Part shown: piece after piece, positions 16,433-25,923 of the stretch | Layout of the letters: every line of letters starts with the position of its first letter | How positions within the stretch are numbered: position 1 is the first letter of the stretch | NCBI GenBank assembly: GCA_902774925.1 | Contig: CACYKE010000012.1 | Location: forward strand, 1 to 50,047 | DNA: 50,047 nucleotides | Reading direction: 5' to 3' | Source: an uncultured Prevotellaceae bacterium | Lineage (GTDB): Bacteria; Bacteroidota; Bacteroidia; Bacteroidales; Bacteroidaceae | Made by a program: the position numbers and the translations under genes | Notes under the pieces: generated by a model | What the model was told of the DNA's origin: nothing | What the model saw: the letters and a program-made list of their open reading frames with translations, nothing else | Database searches by the model: none

Positions 16433-19015
16433 TTATTTGATTTCGATAGTAAGTTTCTTGAGGTCCTTGTCGGCCGAACTATTGCCAACAAGAATCTCAT
16501 ACTTGCCAGGCTTCACACGCATAGTGTTTGTCTCAGGATCCCAGAATTCAAAGCTCTTGCGGTCGAGTGTCAACTTAGTGCTAACCGTCTGTCCAGCCTT
16601 CACATCAACACGTTCGAAAGCACGGAGTGACTTCAGCGGACCATCTGGATCCTGCAGGTTACGGACATAGAGTTGCAGAACCTCTGTGCCGTTCTTCGCA
16701 CCTGTATTCGTGACGGGAACGGTGATGGCGACCAAATCGCCATCCACATGACTGGTGGCTGCGCCTACCTCGAAAGTGGTGTACGACAAGCCATAGCCGA
16801 ATGGGAACAAGGCATCGGTGAAATAACGATACGTGCGGCCCTTCATCGAGTAGTCCTCATAGTCCGGCAGCTGGGAAGAACTCTTATAGAATGTCACAGG
16901 CAGCTTGCCACTGGGGTTCACATCGCCAAAGAGCACATCAGCAACAGCCGTACCTCCCTCTTGACCAGGATACCAAGCCTGTACGATGGCTTCACAGGTC
17001 TCTGTCTCTGGTTGCAAAGCGATACACGAACCTGAGCAATTGACGAAGATAATTTGCTTGCCGGCAGCCTTCAGTGCCTTCAGGAATTCGCGCTGCACCT
17101 TAGGCAGTTCGATATGTGTGCGGTCGCCACCCTTGAAACCATCAATATCCACAGGCATCTCCTCGCCTTCTAAGCTAGGAGCGATACCACCTACAAAAAT
17201 CACCTTGTCGATACCCTTCAGCTGGGCAATGGTCTCTTGATAGTTGATGGGGTGTTCTTTGGCGATGTTGATGGCCAAATTAGCATTATAGGTATGGATG
17301 TGCGCAAAGCGTACCTCTATATTATAACTCTTACCCTTTTCAGCCTGGATTGCTACGCGATTGGGTGTGGTGCGCCAAATGTGATGACGGAACTTCTGGA
17401 CGCCATCGATATAGAGTTCGAAATGTCCACAACCATCTACATTCACAACGTATTCACCAGACTCGTTAGGTGTAAATACGGTCTCATATTTTGCAGAGAA
17501 GTCCTCGAGCTGTACACCAGGGGCGAAGTTATGCATGCCAAAGGTGGTAACAGCCAGCGGTGCGGTATAGTACTGCGTCGTCACTGGTTTACCCTCCATC
17601 AGACGGTTGTTCCAGAAGGTGCCCTTCATACCCTTCTTGCCCTCGAAACTGCACTGCGAGGCCATCAGACATTCCATCACTTTGTCATACGTCAGGTCGC
17701 AGCCAGCAGCATAGAACAACTTCTTCTGTTTGGCCTTGACACCATCAAGGATAGTAACAGTATGATTGGGCTGACCGTTATAATTCCCCCACATCATTGG
17801 CGTATTGTCAGCATTAGGTCCGATAACGGCAATCTTCTCCTTACCTTTCTGCAAAGGGAGGATATCGTTGTTATTCTGAAGCAACACAATGCTCTGGCGT
17901 GCCATATCGAGTGAGATATTGGCAGAAGCTTTTGTTGACATTGCAGAATAAGGAATCTTAGACCATTCCACCAATGAAGGATCGTCCATCTCGCCAAGGT
18001 CGAAGCGGCCTTCGAGCAGTCGGATGACATGCTTGTCAACCTCAGCCTCAGTAATAAAACCACGTTGTATCGCCTCAGGAATGCTCTTGTAGGCATAGCC
18101 GTAGCCGCACTCCACGTCAGTACCAGCGATAGTAGCCTTTGCAGAGGCATGAACAGGGTCAGAGGAAGATTTGTGAGACTCATAGAAATCACTCACAGCA
18201 CCACAATCGCTCACTACCAAATATTGGAATCCCCACTCATCGCGCAGAATAGTCTGCAACAGACGCTGACTGCCACAACAGGGATCATCGTCCAAACGTT
18301 GATAGGCACACATCACTTCACGCACCTTAGCATCCTGCACCAGCGTCTTGAAGGCAGGCATATAGGTCTCCCACATATCACGCGGCGACACATTGGTCAA
18401 ATTGGCAGAGTGACGTGTATATTCAGGACCGCTATGAACGGCATAGTGCTTGGCACAGGCCCACAGCTTACGGTATTTGGCTGTCTCAGGACCCTGCAGA
18501 CCTTTTACGACCTGCACACCCATCACACTCGTCAAATAGGGGTCCTCTCCATAGGTCTCCTGTCCCCTGCCCCATCGCGGGTCGCGGAAGATATTTACGT
18601 TGGGCGTCCACACCGACAGGCTATGGAACTTCTCGTCCTCACCGGAACCGCGCTGCATACGCTCGTTGTACTGCGCACGGAACTCCGTCGAGGCCACGTC
18701 AAAACACTTGTAGAGCAGACCGGGATTAAACGAAGCAGCCATCGCCACTGGTTCAGGGAACACCGTCACATTACCCTGATTAGCAGCGCCATGCAGAGCC
18801 TCACTCCACCAAAAGAACTTCTTGATACCTAGACGCGGAATGGCCGGGCTCTCGTCCAACATCAACATAGCCTTCTCCTCCAGCGTCAGACGCGAACACA
18901 GGTCTTTGGCACGTTCTTTGGCAGTCAGATTGGGATTCTGGTAAGGTAGTGTCTGTGCCGACACATACAGGCCGACACAGCACACTACGAACATTGATAA
19001 TAAGTTGCGTTTCAT
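16433..19015 (-). CDS. xyl3A: GH3 beta-xylosidase with PA14 insert
   Basis: An 860-residue secreted or periplasmic GH3 enzyme, signal peptide MKRNLLSMFVVCCVGLYVSA. The N-terminal barrel runs LPYQNPNLTAKERAKDLCSRL to about residue 330 with nucleophile D270 in LVVSDCGAVSD. An alpha/beta sandwich domain is interrupted at about 450-600 by a PA14 carbohydrate-binding insert (GTFWNNRLMEG...FELYIDGVQKFR). A fibronectin-III-like domain closes the protein after FPFGYGLSYTTFEVG. Residues around the active site (PAIPRLGIKKFFWWSEALHG) are of the type I recall in Prevotella xylosidase Xyl3A, so release of xylose from xylo-oligosaccharides is likely, though beta-glucosidase activity is possible. It lies 31 bases upstream of the GH10-CE1 gene, whose products it would digest. 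Confidence 0.9.
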   Translation of the reverse strand: MKRNLLSMFVVCCVGLYVSAQTLPYQNPNLTAKERAKDLCSRLTLEEKAMLMLDESPAIPRLGIKKFFWWSEALHGAANQGNVTVFPEPVAMAASFNPGLLYKCFDVASTEFRAQYNERMQRGSGEDEKFHSLSVWTPNVNIFRDPRWGRGQETYGEDPYLTSVMGVQVVKGLQGPETAKYRKLWACAKHYAVHSGPEYTRHSANLTNVSPRDMWETYMPAFKTLVQDAKVREVMCAYQRLDDDPCCGSQRLLQTILRDEWGFQYLVVSDCGAVSDFYESHKSSSDPVHASAKATIAGTDVECGYGYAYKSIPEAIQRGFITEAEVDKHVIRLLEGRFDLGEMDDPSLVEWSKIPYSAMSTKASANISLDMARQSIVLLQNNNDILPLQKGKEKIAVIGPNADNTPMMWGNYNGQPNHTVTILDGVKAKQKKLFYAAGCDLTYDKVMECLMASQCSFEGKKGMKGTFWNNRLMEGKPVTTQYYTAPLAVTTFGMHNFAPGVQLEDFSAKYETVFTPNESGEYVVNVDGCGHFELYIDGVQKFRHHIWRTTPNRVAIQAEKGKSYNIEVRFAHIHTYNANLAINIAKEHPINYQETIAQLKGIDKVIFVGGIAPSLEGEEMPVDIDGFKGGDRTHIELPKVQREFLKALKAAGKQIIFVNCSGSCIALQPETETCEAIVQAWYPGQEGGTAVADVLFGDVNPSGKLPVTFYKSSSQLPDYEDYSMKGRTYRYFTDALFPFGYGLSYTTFEVGAATSHVDGDLVAITVPVTNTGAKNGTEVLQLYVRNLQDPDGPLKSLRAFERVDVKAGQTVSTKLTLDRKSFEFWDPETNTMRVKPGKYEILVGNSSADKDLKKLTIEIK

Positions 19016-19027
19016 ATCGTTATAGTA

Positions 19028-20857
19028 TTATGTTTCTATGCAAAGAACAAATCCTCCACGTGGCGTAAGGTCAAGGCTTGAAGGCAGCGAGAACATCGGA
19101 ACAATAATCCACGGATTCTTCTTGTCGCCACTGTCGCCAAATAGCGTCACCTCGCTGATATCACCCTTAATGAAATCCAGCGAGAACTTCAACGTCCGCT
19201 GTTCATCACATCCATTGATACCTGCCACATACCACGTGGTACCGTTCCTACGGGCCATCACCACATATTCGCCGGGATAGCCGCAGACTAGTCGTGTCTC
19301 GTCCCATGTCGTAGGCAGATAGCCGAAGAAGTCCTGCACGGCCTGCGGTTGCGCCAGATAGCTCTCCGGACGGTCGGCCAAGTGTTGCAGTGCACTCTCA
19401 AAGAGCACCGTCAACGCCAGTTCATGACCATTGGTAGTGATGTGCGGATGTTGCGAATCACTAAACGTACAGGGGGTATAGTCCATCGGACCAATGACAT
19501 TGCGCGTAAAAGGCAGCGTGGCATTATGGCGTGCGGCCTTAGCCGTAAAAGTCGGCACATTGTTATACCACTCTGCACCATAGACGCCTTCCGTAGACAT
19601 CAGGTTCGGCCAAGTGCGTTGCCAGCCGCGGGGAACGGTAGCCCCATGGAAATTGACCAGCAGATGATGTCGTGAAGCACATTCCAGCAACTCCTGACAA
19701 TAATCCATATTCTTCTGATTATCACCCGAGAAGAAGTCAATTTTCACGCCAGCAACACCCATTTTCTCGCACCACGCAAATTCGCACTCGCGGTCCTCGG
19801 GCTTATTCAGACGGAACTTCGGTGTAGGCGCACCATCCACCCATCCTACACTGGAATTATACCAAATAAGTGGCTTAATACCTTTCTCCTTGGCATAATT
19901 GAGGGCATCCTCAATGGTCTTGCCGTCTTTCATTTCGTCCCACTCAGCATCTACCAGCACGTATGGCAAGCCCAGCGTGACAGCCATATCGACATATTTC
20001 TTGATGATGTTGTAGTCGTTCGAACCGTGGTTGTATGCCCAGTAAATCCACGAAACGGTGCCAGGATGTATCCAGCTCGTATCAGCAATCTTGCACGGCT
20101 CGCTGACGTCGGTCACCAATGTCGATTCCACCACGTCAGCCAGCATACCGATAATTGCCACGCGCCAGGGCGTCTTTCCACTGGCGATCTTGCGGTCACC
20201 GGTTTCCCCAGCGACATCCATACGCTCCGCCTCCACCACGCGATACATCTCACCATCATTATAAAGGCACGACGCACTCTGCCCTTTCTCGATGTTTGCC
20301 TCCGTAATCAGCACAAACACACCGTCGGCAGGCTCTATCAGCGCAGGATAGCCCCAGCGGTTATTCCAGCCTTCTGCCGATTTAAATGTACCGCTGTATG
20401 ACGGCACGGGTGCCACCTTATAAGTAGTATCGAGCGGGAAGAAACCCTCGTACGAGTCACACCACTGCTGCATCCAGCGCCGTGTACCTTCTGGAATACG
20501 GTAGACGATATCTGATGTCTGAGGACTGAGGTTTGATGTGCGGACGGCAATACCGTCGTTATACATCCGCAATGCCACATTACCACTCTGGTATTCATTA
20601 GCCTCATTCGTGCAATGCCGTTTCTTGCCCGCCAGCATTTGGTAGTCGGCCTTCACTGTTCCCGTGCTTTTCATTGCCTGTGCGACGATTCCCTGCACGG
20701 TCATCTCCAGCATCTGCTGGCCATTATAGCTGATTATCAACTGGTTATCCTGAACCTCTGCAGTCAGTTTACCATTGGGCGACTGCACCTTTTGGGCTGC
20801 GACGACCGTCGTCATCACACCCAGCATCAGTGCATATATTGCAACTATTCTTCTCAT
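19028..20857 (-). CDS. GH97 glycoside hydrolase, probably a retaining alpha-galactosidase
   Basis: A 609-residue enzyme with signal peptide MRRIVAIYALMLGVMTTVVA. The N-terminal beta-sandwich starts KVQSPNGKLTAEVQDNQLIISY, then comes a barrel (about 265-540) with WIYWAYNHGSNDYNIIKKYVD. GH97 divides into inverting alpha-glucosidases with glutamate catalysts (SusB) and retaining alpha-galactosidases with an aspartate nucleophile. Here GVKIDFFSGDNQ supplies an aspartate (D374) at the retaining position, and STEGVYGAE supplies E423 as the likely acid/base. A retaining alpha-galactosidase or related enzyme is therefore favoured over alpha-glucosidase. The gene starts two bases after the lipoprotein stop and ends 12 bases before the GH3 gene: tightly operonic. 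Confidence 0.9.
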   Translation of the reverse strand: MRRIVAIYALMLGVMTTVVAAQKVQSPNGKLTAEVQDNQLIISYNGQQMLEMTVQGIVAQAMKSTGTVKADYQMLAGKKRHCTNEANEYQSGNVALRMYNDGIAVRTSNLSPQTSDIVYRIPEGTRRWMQQWCDSYEGFFPLDTTYKVAPVPSYSGTFKSAEGWNNRWGYPALIEPADGVFVLITEANIEKGQSASCLYNDGEMYRVVEAERMDVAGETGDRKIASGKTPWRVAIIGMLADVVESTLVTDVSEPCKIADTSWIHPGTVSWIYWAYNHGSNDYNIIKKYVDMAVTLGLPYVLVDAEWDEMKDGKTIEDALNYAKEKGIKPLIWYNSSVGWVDGAPTPKFRLNKPEDRECEFAWCEKMGVAGVKIDFFSGDNQKNMDYCQELLECASRHHLLVNFHGATVPRGWQRTWPNLMSTEGVYGAEWYNNVPTFTAKAARHNATLPFTRNVIGPMDYTPCTFSDSQHPHITTNGHELALTVLFESALQHLADRPESYLAQPQAVQDFFGYLPTTWDETRLVCGYPGEYVVMARRNGTTWYVAGINGCDEQRTLKFSLDFIKGDISEVTLFGDSGDKKNPWIIVPMFSLPSSLDLTPRGGFVLCIET

Positions 20858-20859
20858 TT

Positions 20860-22368
20860 TTATTTATGTTGGCTTAGTCGCGAGACATACTTCACGGGCT
20901 CTGCCTCTCCTTTTAAGACGTCTGCAAACTCCCGAGGTTTAATCGTCACAGCTTTTTTCATAAATTCTGGCACATTATAACACTTCATGAACTGACGATG
21001 ATAGTCCGGATCAGCGCAAGGAAGTTCAAAAGGTTTCGACCAATTGCCTTTTTCGTCGACATGGGCAAAGAACGGACGCGTGTACTCTCCGTCATAGCGA
21101 CGGCTGCTGAACACCAACCAACGGCCATTGCTCGACCATGAATGATAACTCTCCGTATCCTTCGAATTGATTTCCTGCAACATGCGGGGGGATCCTCCCC
21201 TGAGGTCTATCGCCCACAGGTCTGCGTCGCGATGCCAGATATGGAACACGCCATACGCTCCCATAGTAAATACCAGCCAGCGTCCGTCAGGCGACACACG
21301 GGGCAATGTGGCACTCAGTCCCATGCTCGCGGCATCGAATACCAATTGGCGCTCTCCAAACATCATGGTTTCAGGATCGAACGATTTCTTATATATATTG
21401 TATTTCACCTCACGTCGGTGACTGATAATCTGCGCTCCATGATCTATCGAATCTACGAATTCAAAGTGCGCGCTACAGTAATACAGCGTCTTGCCGTCAG
21501 GTGCCCAGAAGGGGAACACCTCCAGCTCCGCCGGATCGTTCTCAATGTTCGTCACCTCGTTCCGCTCTACGTCATAGGCTATTAGGTCGCTCTCCGCGTC
21601 GAACACTTCAATCTTGTTCGGGTCCGTCAATTGGAACGTCTGACTTGTGTTGTTCGTCGAATAGACTATCATATTCAGCCACGGATGCCACGCGGGATAC
21701 ACACCAGCCGACAGGATGGAATCATTTCTCATATTAATCTTCTTCATCTTGCCGTCGTAAGCAATCAACGTACCGCCCAAGTTCTGACGGGCGTGAAACT
21801 GCATGCGCTCAGGGTTATACTGCTGGTAGTTGTGACAATTGACACACTGTCCACCCTTGTCGCCTTCCGTGCTACACAGGATATTGTCGTATATCACGCT
21901 CTCTTCGTAGTTCTCCAAACAACGCTGACTGATGGTCAGTTCCTCGTAGCTGACATACGACGGATAGATCAAACGATAGCTCAGATACGCGTCGATGCTG
22001 TCCTTTGACACATAGATATTGAACGGTTTGTATTTCGTCCACTGACCGTCATATTCGGCATACACCTCCACGCCGATGCTCTTGCCCAGGGCCTTCTGTA
22101 CCAATCGCTGCCAGTCGTCACGCTCTGGCTGTATCTTATCACCACCCAACAACAGTTCTTCCTCGTCCACTGTCAGACGCGCCACCATGTTGTCGGCCAT
22201 ATTCTGCATCTCAAACGTCAGCGGTGCTATATTGACGGGCACCGTCACGTCCTTGTAGTCAGGGTAGATATCGGGGTGTTTGTTTGATGACGTATAGTCC
22301 TCAGGCACCTTTACTCCACAAGCGGTCATCAGCACCGCCATTGCAATGAATAATATCTGTCTTTTCAT
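20860..22368 (-). CDS. TolB-like beta-propeller lipoprotein with a c-type haem motif
   Basis: A 502-residue lipoprotein: lipobox LMTAC with acylated C17. The middle contains C175-V-N-C178-H179, a CxxCH haem c attachment motif, inside a region of about 60-185 that has no other strong signature. From about residue 190 the chain is built of PD40/WD40-like propeller blades, for example VYPAWHPWLNMIVYST, FPFWAPDGKTLYYCS, LPRVSPDGRWLVFTMG and YHSWSSNGRWLVFSS. It faces the periplasm or cell surface. I recall such proteins beside DUF6057-like membrane proteins in Bacteroidetes polysaccharide loci, but no function is established that I know of. Haem attachment is predicted from the motif only. Confidence 0.85.
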   Translation of the reverse strand: MKRQILFIAMAVLMTACGVKVPEDYTSSNKHPDIYPDYKDVTVPVNIAPLTFEMQNMADNMVARLTVDEEELLLGGDKIQPERDDWQRLVQKALGKSIGVEVYAEYDGQWTKYKPFNIYVSKDSIDAYLSYRLIYPSYVSYEELTISQRCLENYEESVIYDNILCSTEGDKGGQCVNCHNYQQYNPERMQFHARQNLGGTLIAYDGKMKKINMRNDSILSAGVYPAWHPWLNMIVYSTNNTSQTFQLTDPNKIEVFDAESDLIAYDVERNEVTNIENDPAELEVFPFWAPDGKTLYYCSAHFEFVDSIDHGAQIISHRREVKYNIYKKSFDPETMMFGERQLVFDAASMGLSATLPRVSPDGRWLVFTMGAYGVFHIWHRDADLWAIDLRGGSPRMLQEINSKDTESYHSWSSNGRWLVFSSRRYDGEYTRPFFAHVDEKGNWSKPFELPCADPDYHRQFMKCYNVPEFMKKAVTIKPREFADVLKGEAEPVKYVSRLSQHK

Positions 22369-22373
22369 ACTTT

Positions 22374-22401
22374 TTACATCTTACTTCTTACATCTGACAT
22401 C
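22374..22401. repeat. Period-7 tandem repeat in the spacer before the propeller lipoprotein
   Basis: Four contiguous heptamers (ttacatc, ttacttc, ttacatc, tgacatc) fill nearly all of the 33-base spacer. The repeat runs up to the stop codon of the upstream gene. Confidence 0.85.
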
Positions 22402-24234
22402 TTACAGATATGCCACATCACCTGTCAGATAAAATTCAAAAAAGAACGTGTCGCCAAACAACGGATATAATGCTGCACGCACATCGGGAAGGTCTCTGCC
22501 ATCATATTTTTTTACCAACTCAACAAATTGCTTATAGGTTTCCTTCACGCCATTGTCGTATGGAATCTTCACGGGCGCACCGCCTGCTATATCGGAATAG
22601 AGATAGGCGGCCTCCTGATAGTATCGGGGGATTGGTCTGTTGGGATGCTGTTTCAGATAGACCATAAATCGTCTCCAGAACTGTTCGACATCCTTGGTCC
22701 ACAATGTTGCCAGCAGACACTGCTCCTGGAAGTACGGGTCGTCGCTATCCAGCGTTGCCAAATGGTTCATCAGGTATCTCTCCGCATAACCGCGATCGGC
22801 ACCGACCATATCCGGATAATGCAGCATATGCATAACAGGACCTGTCTCTTTGTCCTCCTCCATCATCTTCGGATGCTGTTGCAACATCTCCAGATGTTCG
22901 GCCCACCCGCCGTGGAACAGCGTGTGTTTCAGTATTTCAGTGTACTTATACATGACATTCACCTCGTTGGCCATCAAGCCGCAACGCGCCAAATACTTCA
23001 GGTGCTCAGGACGCCAGCCAAACTCCACACCAGCTTCAATACACATATGGTGACTGTCGTTCAGCATACCGTAATGATAATATATCAAGTCGCCTATGAC
23101 CATCGATGCCGGAGGAGCAAAGGGCGACGCAGGCTTCTTCGAACCATTGGGATAGCGGTACATCTCAGTACTCTGACGTCCCAGTCGCGACAGGGCCAGA
23201 TTTCTCATCAGCGCCACTGCTCTCGTCGTCACATCCTGCTGCTTGTCGGCTTCCTTTAACACGTCCTCCCAGCTGCACTGCTCGGCATAGTGATACATGG
23301 CAGCCTCGCGGTGGAAGTTCTCGTCCTTCATCCAGCCATACCACACGCCATAAACCGTCGCAGTAAGCACTGCAACGACAACAGCCGTCCGCAACTTCTT
23401 GCCTTTTGCACCTTCTTTCGTCCATTTTACGATTACCAGCAGCAACAGGCAAATGCCCAGCAAGGCATACGGGATATAATACTCAGTATTCTCTTCCACT
23501 ATCTTGAAGATGGGCAGAGCCGTCCACCATAAGTTTACCATGTTCGTCTGATAGTACACATACTGGTAGCATAACAGAGGCACGGCCACTACTACCAACG
23601 CGCCGATAACAGTGTCCACCAGCGACTGCCACTTGTCGGTGTCTAGTCGCCAACTCCATATCGCCATCAGCACCACGGCTGCCAGGCCATAGCTGCCAAA
23701 CAGCAGATAACCGACAACAGCCACAACCACTATCAGCACACGGCGCCACAATCTCGATGCCGACACCGCGCGGAAGGCCCACAGCAGGGCGGCAATCATC
23801 GTCACACCAACCGTCGGAATGAAATACCAGCCCCTTAACTTAATGGTGTAAATCCAGTAGCCCATCTCCGTATTCGCAATCAGCAGCAATGCCACTGGCA
23901 CCAGCAACAACGGAGCCCAATGCTCGCTGACGTTGAACGCACGCTTCATCAGCCACATCATCAACCACCACAGCCCGCACAGCACCAGCACACCCAGCAA
24001 CGGGTAATACAGCAACTGCATCAGGAAGGTTCCAATATACATCAGCAATCCTCCGGGCACTACCATCAATTGTTTGAAAAACAGTGGAGTATCCAGCCAC
24101 AGACTCTGCTCCTGGATTTTCCACAACACATGGTGTTCATACGTCAGCAGCACCACGGCCACTGCAAACAACGCCACAAACCACACCACATTAGTGGTGT
24201 TGGCCTTACATTTACTTATCATTGATTTAAACAT
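22402..24234 (-). CDS. DUF6057-like polytopic membrane protein with soluble C-terminal half
   Basis: A 610-residue protein whose first roughly 330 residues hold about ten hydrophobic helices. The second half is soluble and rich in aromatic residues and histidines (MYHYAEQCSWEDVLKEADKQQ, YYQEAAYLYSDIAGG), suggesting helical TPR-like repeats facing the periplasm. The family resembles DUF6057 as I remember it; no enzymatic motif is seen. The ATG at 24234 lies about where transcription should start, so translation may begin there on a leaderless message or at the next ATG (24222, MISKCKAN). The frame is open to 24339, but that part crosses the promoter. It is the first gene of the five-gene hemicellulose operon and probably works with the propeller lipoprotein 33 bases downstream. 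Confidence 0.75.
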   Translation of the reverse strand: MFKSMISKCKANTTNVVWFVALFAVAVVLLTYEHHVLWKIQEQSLWLDTPLFFKQLMVVPGGLLMYIGTFLMQLLYYPLLGVLVLCGLWWLMMWLMKRAFNVSEHWAPLLLVPVALLLIANTEMGYWIYTIKLRGWYFIPTVGVTMIAALLWAFRAVSASRLWRRVLIVVVAVVGYLLFGSYGLAAVVLMAIWSWRLDTDKWQSLVDTVIGALVVVAVPLLCYQYVYYQTNMVNLWWTALPIFKIVEENTEYYIPYALLGICLLLLVIVKWTKEGAKGKKLRTAVVVAVLTATVYGVWYGWMKDENFHREAAMYHYAEQCSWEDVLKEADKQQDVTTRAVALMRNLALSRLGRQSTEMYRYPNGSKKPASPFAPPASMVIGDLIYYHYGMLNDSHHMCIEAGVEFGWRPEHLKYLARCGLMANEVNVMYKYTEILKHTLFHGGWAEHLEMLQQHPKMMEEDKETGPVMHMLHYPDMVGADRGYAERYLMNHLATLDSDDPYFQEQCLLATLWTKDVEQFWRRFMVYLKQHPNRPIPRYYQEAAYLYSDIAGGAPVKIPYDNGVKETYKQFVELVKKYDGRDLPDVRAALYPLFGDTFFFEFYLTGDVAYL

Positions 24235-24239
24235 GGCTG

Positions 24240-24247
24240 CAAAGTTA
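24240..24247 (-). promoter_or_regulatory. -7 element of hemicellulose operon 1
   Basis: Minus-strand TAACTTTG preceded by TTTTTTCG, a very common Bacteroidetes form, ending six bases before the ATG at 24234. The -33 box is weak. The island's left repeat begins about 140 bases upstream, so any operator further upstream would have been separated from this promoter by the insertion. Confidence 0.65.
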
Positions 24248-24382
24248 CGAAAAAAGCTTGTAAAAGCGAAGCGATTTGGGAAGATTAACGCAATTCGACC
24301 TGAAATAAAGGCAAGACGGGGAACAATGAGGAAGTACAATTTAGGACTGAATGCAAAATTGGGAGGATTGGTGAAGGAGTTA

Positions 24383-24404
24383 GGTTGCCAAATCGTAACC
24401 CAGA
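24383..24404. repeat. Left direct repeat, candidate attL
   Basis: Begins GGTTGCCAA and ends CGTAACCCAGA. It matches 32392-32413 in 21 of 22 positions in the same orientation, and GAGT precedes both copies by two bases. It lies about 200 bases upstream of the recombinase start. The 350-base stretch 24235-24586 holds only the operon-1 promoter, this repeat and the recombinase promoter; an open frame across it on the plus strand is not credible. Confidence 0.6.
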
Positions 24405-24586
24405 AATTGGACTCTGAGGCGGGTTAGATTTCCTAAAATGACAACGCAAATCAGGGCAGAATGGCGCACCTATCACCGCCCTTTCATCGCCCGTTTCTTA
24501 TTCCGCAAACTGCTACATTTTGCATAGCGATGGATGCCAAAAGAAATAGTAGTTTTGCAGCCAAAATTAAAAACGGAGTAAGAAAC

Positions 24587-25807
24587 ATGAGAAGTACTTT
24601 TAACATTCTGTTCTATGTGAACAAGAGTAAGGAGAAGAACGGTGTGGTTCCTGTGATGGGCAGGGTGACGATTAACGGAACGCAATCGCAGTTCAGTTGT
24701 AAGAAGACAATCCCGCTTGACATGTGGGACGTGAAAGGCAATTGTGCCAAGGGCCGCAGCAAGGAGGCATTGCAGATTAACCGCGAACTGGATAATATCA
24801 AGGCGCAGATTATCAAGCACTATCAGCACCTTTCGGATCGCGAGGCTTTTGTGACAGCAGAAATGGTGCGCAACTCCTATCAGGGTTTTGGCAGCGAGTA
24901 CGAGACTTTGCTGAGTGCATTCGACAAGGACATTGCCAACCAGAAGAAGCGTGTGGGCAAGGACAGGTCGGCAAGCACTCTCTGGGCTATGGAACGTTCG
25001 CGGAAGGATGTGGCAGATTTCATCCAGTCACACTATCGTCGCACTGACATGTCGATGCTGGAACTGACGCCTGAGTTCATCAAGGACTTCGCCGCCTATC
25101 TCAGTACAGACCGAGGTCTGGCTAACGGTACTATCTGGCAGCGATGCATGTGGTTGAAGGGCGTTGTGCTAAGAGCACATTATAATGGTAAGATTCCCTG
25201 TAACCCGTTCGCACAGTTCCACATCAGCCCCAACTGCAAGGAAAGGGAGTTCTTGACCGAGGAGGAACTGAAGGCTGTCGTAACCCATGAGTTCAAGGAC
25301 GATAATCTGGCTTTTGTTCGTGACATCTTCGTCTTTGTCTGCTTCACCGCCCTCTCGTTCATCGACGTGAAGAACCTGACGACGGCCAACATCGTGGACA
25401 TCAATGGCGACAAGTGGATCATCAGCAAGCGTCACAAAACCAACATCCCCTTTCAGGTGAAACTGATGGACGTACCCTTGCAGATTATCGACCGCTACAA
25501 GCACCTACAGGAAGACAAGCTGGTGTTCGGCAAGATGAACTACTGGTCAATGTGCAAGAAGCTGAAAACAGTGATGACCGCCTGTGGCATTGAGAAATCC
25601 ATATCCTACCATTGTGGCCGCCACTCATTCGCAACCTTGGCGCTTTCAAAGGGTATGCCTATTGAGAGCGTGAGCCGGGTATTGGGACACACCAACATCG
25701 TGACCACCCAGATTTACGCAAAAATCACAAGTCAGAAACTCGATAATGACCTGACGATGCTTGGTAACAAACTTAATGCATCATTCAAGGGCCTCAAAAT
25801 GGCATAG
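24587..25807 (+). CDS. Tyrosine recombinase/integrase (Bacteroidetes phage_int_SAM_5 type)
   Basis: A 406-residue site-specific recombinase. N-terminal arm-binding domain (RSTFNILFYVNKSKEKNGVVP), SAM-like core-binding domain (about 100-205), catalytic domain (about 215-390). Catalytic residues visible are the lysine in the beta-hairpin WIISKRHKT, H-x-x-R in YHCGRHSFATLA, the second histidine in LGHTNIVTTQIYAKI and the nucleophile tyrosine in the same string. The Arg I position reads CFTALSFIDVKNL, with serine where most families have arginine, as I recall for CTnDOT IntDOT. I start at the ATG 24587, preceded by AAAACGGAG, and not at the open ATG 24461, because a TAGTTTTG -7 element (24550-24557) lies between. 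Confidence 0.92.
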   Translation: MRSTFNILFYVNKSKEKNGVVPVMGRVTINGTQSQFSCKKTIPLDMWDVKGNCAKGRSKEALQINRELDNIKAQIIKHYQHLSDREAFVTAEMVRNSYQGFGSEYETLLSAFDKDIANQKKRVGKDRSASTLWAMERSRKDVADFIQSHYRRTDMSMLELTPEFIKDFAAYLSTDRGLANGTIWQRCMWLKGVVLRAHYNGKIPCNPFAQFHISPNCKEREFLTEEELKAVVTHEFKDDNLAFVRDIFVFVCFTALSFIDVKNLTTANIVDINGDKWIISKRHKTNIPFQVKLMDVPLQIIDRYKHLQEDKLVFGKMNYWSMCKKLKTVMTACGIEKSISYHCGRHSFATLALSKGMPIESVSRVLGHTNIVTTQIYAKITSQKLDNDLTMLGNKLNASFKGLKMA

Positions 25808-25831
25808 AGTACAGCGGGCCAAAACCTCAAA

Positions 25832-25876
25832 GCAGAAAGACGAATGATTAGCAAAGTCTGTCATCCGTCTTTCTGC
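25832..25876. terminator. Eleven-bp hairpin between recombinase and helix-turn-helix genes
   Basis: GCAGAAAGACG (25832-25842) pairs exactly with CGTCTTTCTGC (25866-25876), and four more pairs (ATGA/TCAT) follow after one mismatch. It sits between convergent genes, so a shared transcription end is likely, although the U-run is poor on both strands. Confidence 0.55.
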
Positions 25877-25923
25877 GTCATATTTCACCTGCACACGAAC
25901 CACTAACGGCTCTTTCTTTTCCC

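Noticed and set aside
24233-24427. Plus-strand basic 64-residue ORF across the left island junction
   Set aside because: It begins on the complement of the DUF6057 start codon, covers that gene's promoter, and spans the candidate attachment repeat. It has no ribosome-binding or family signal.
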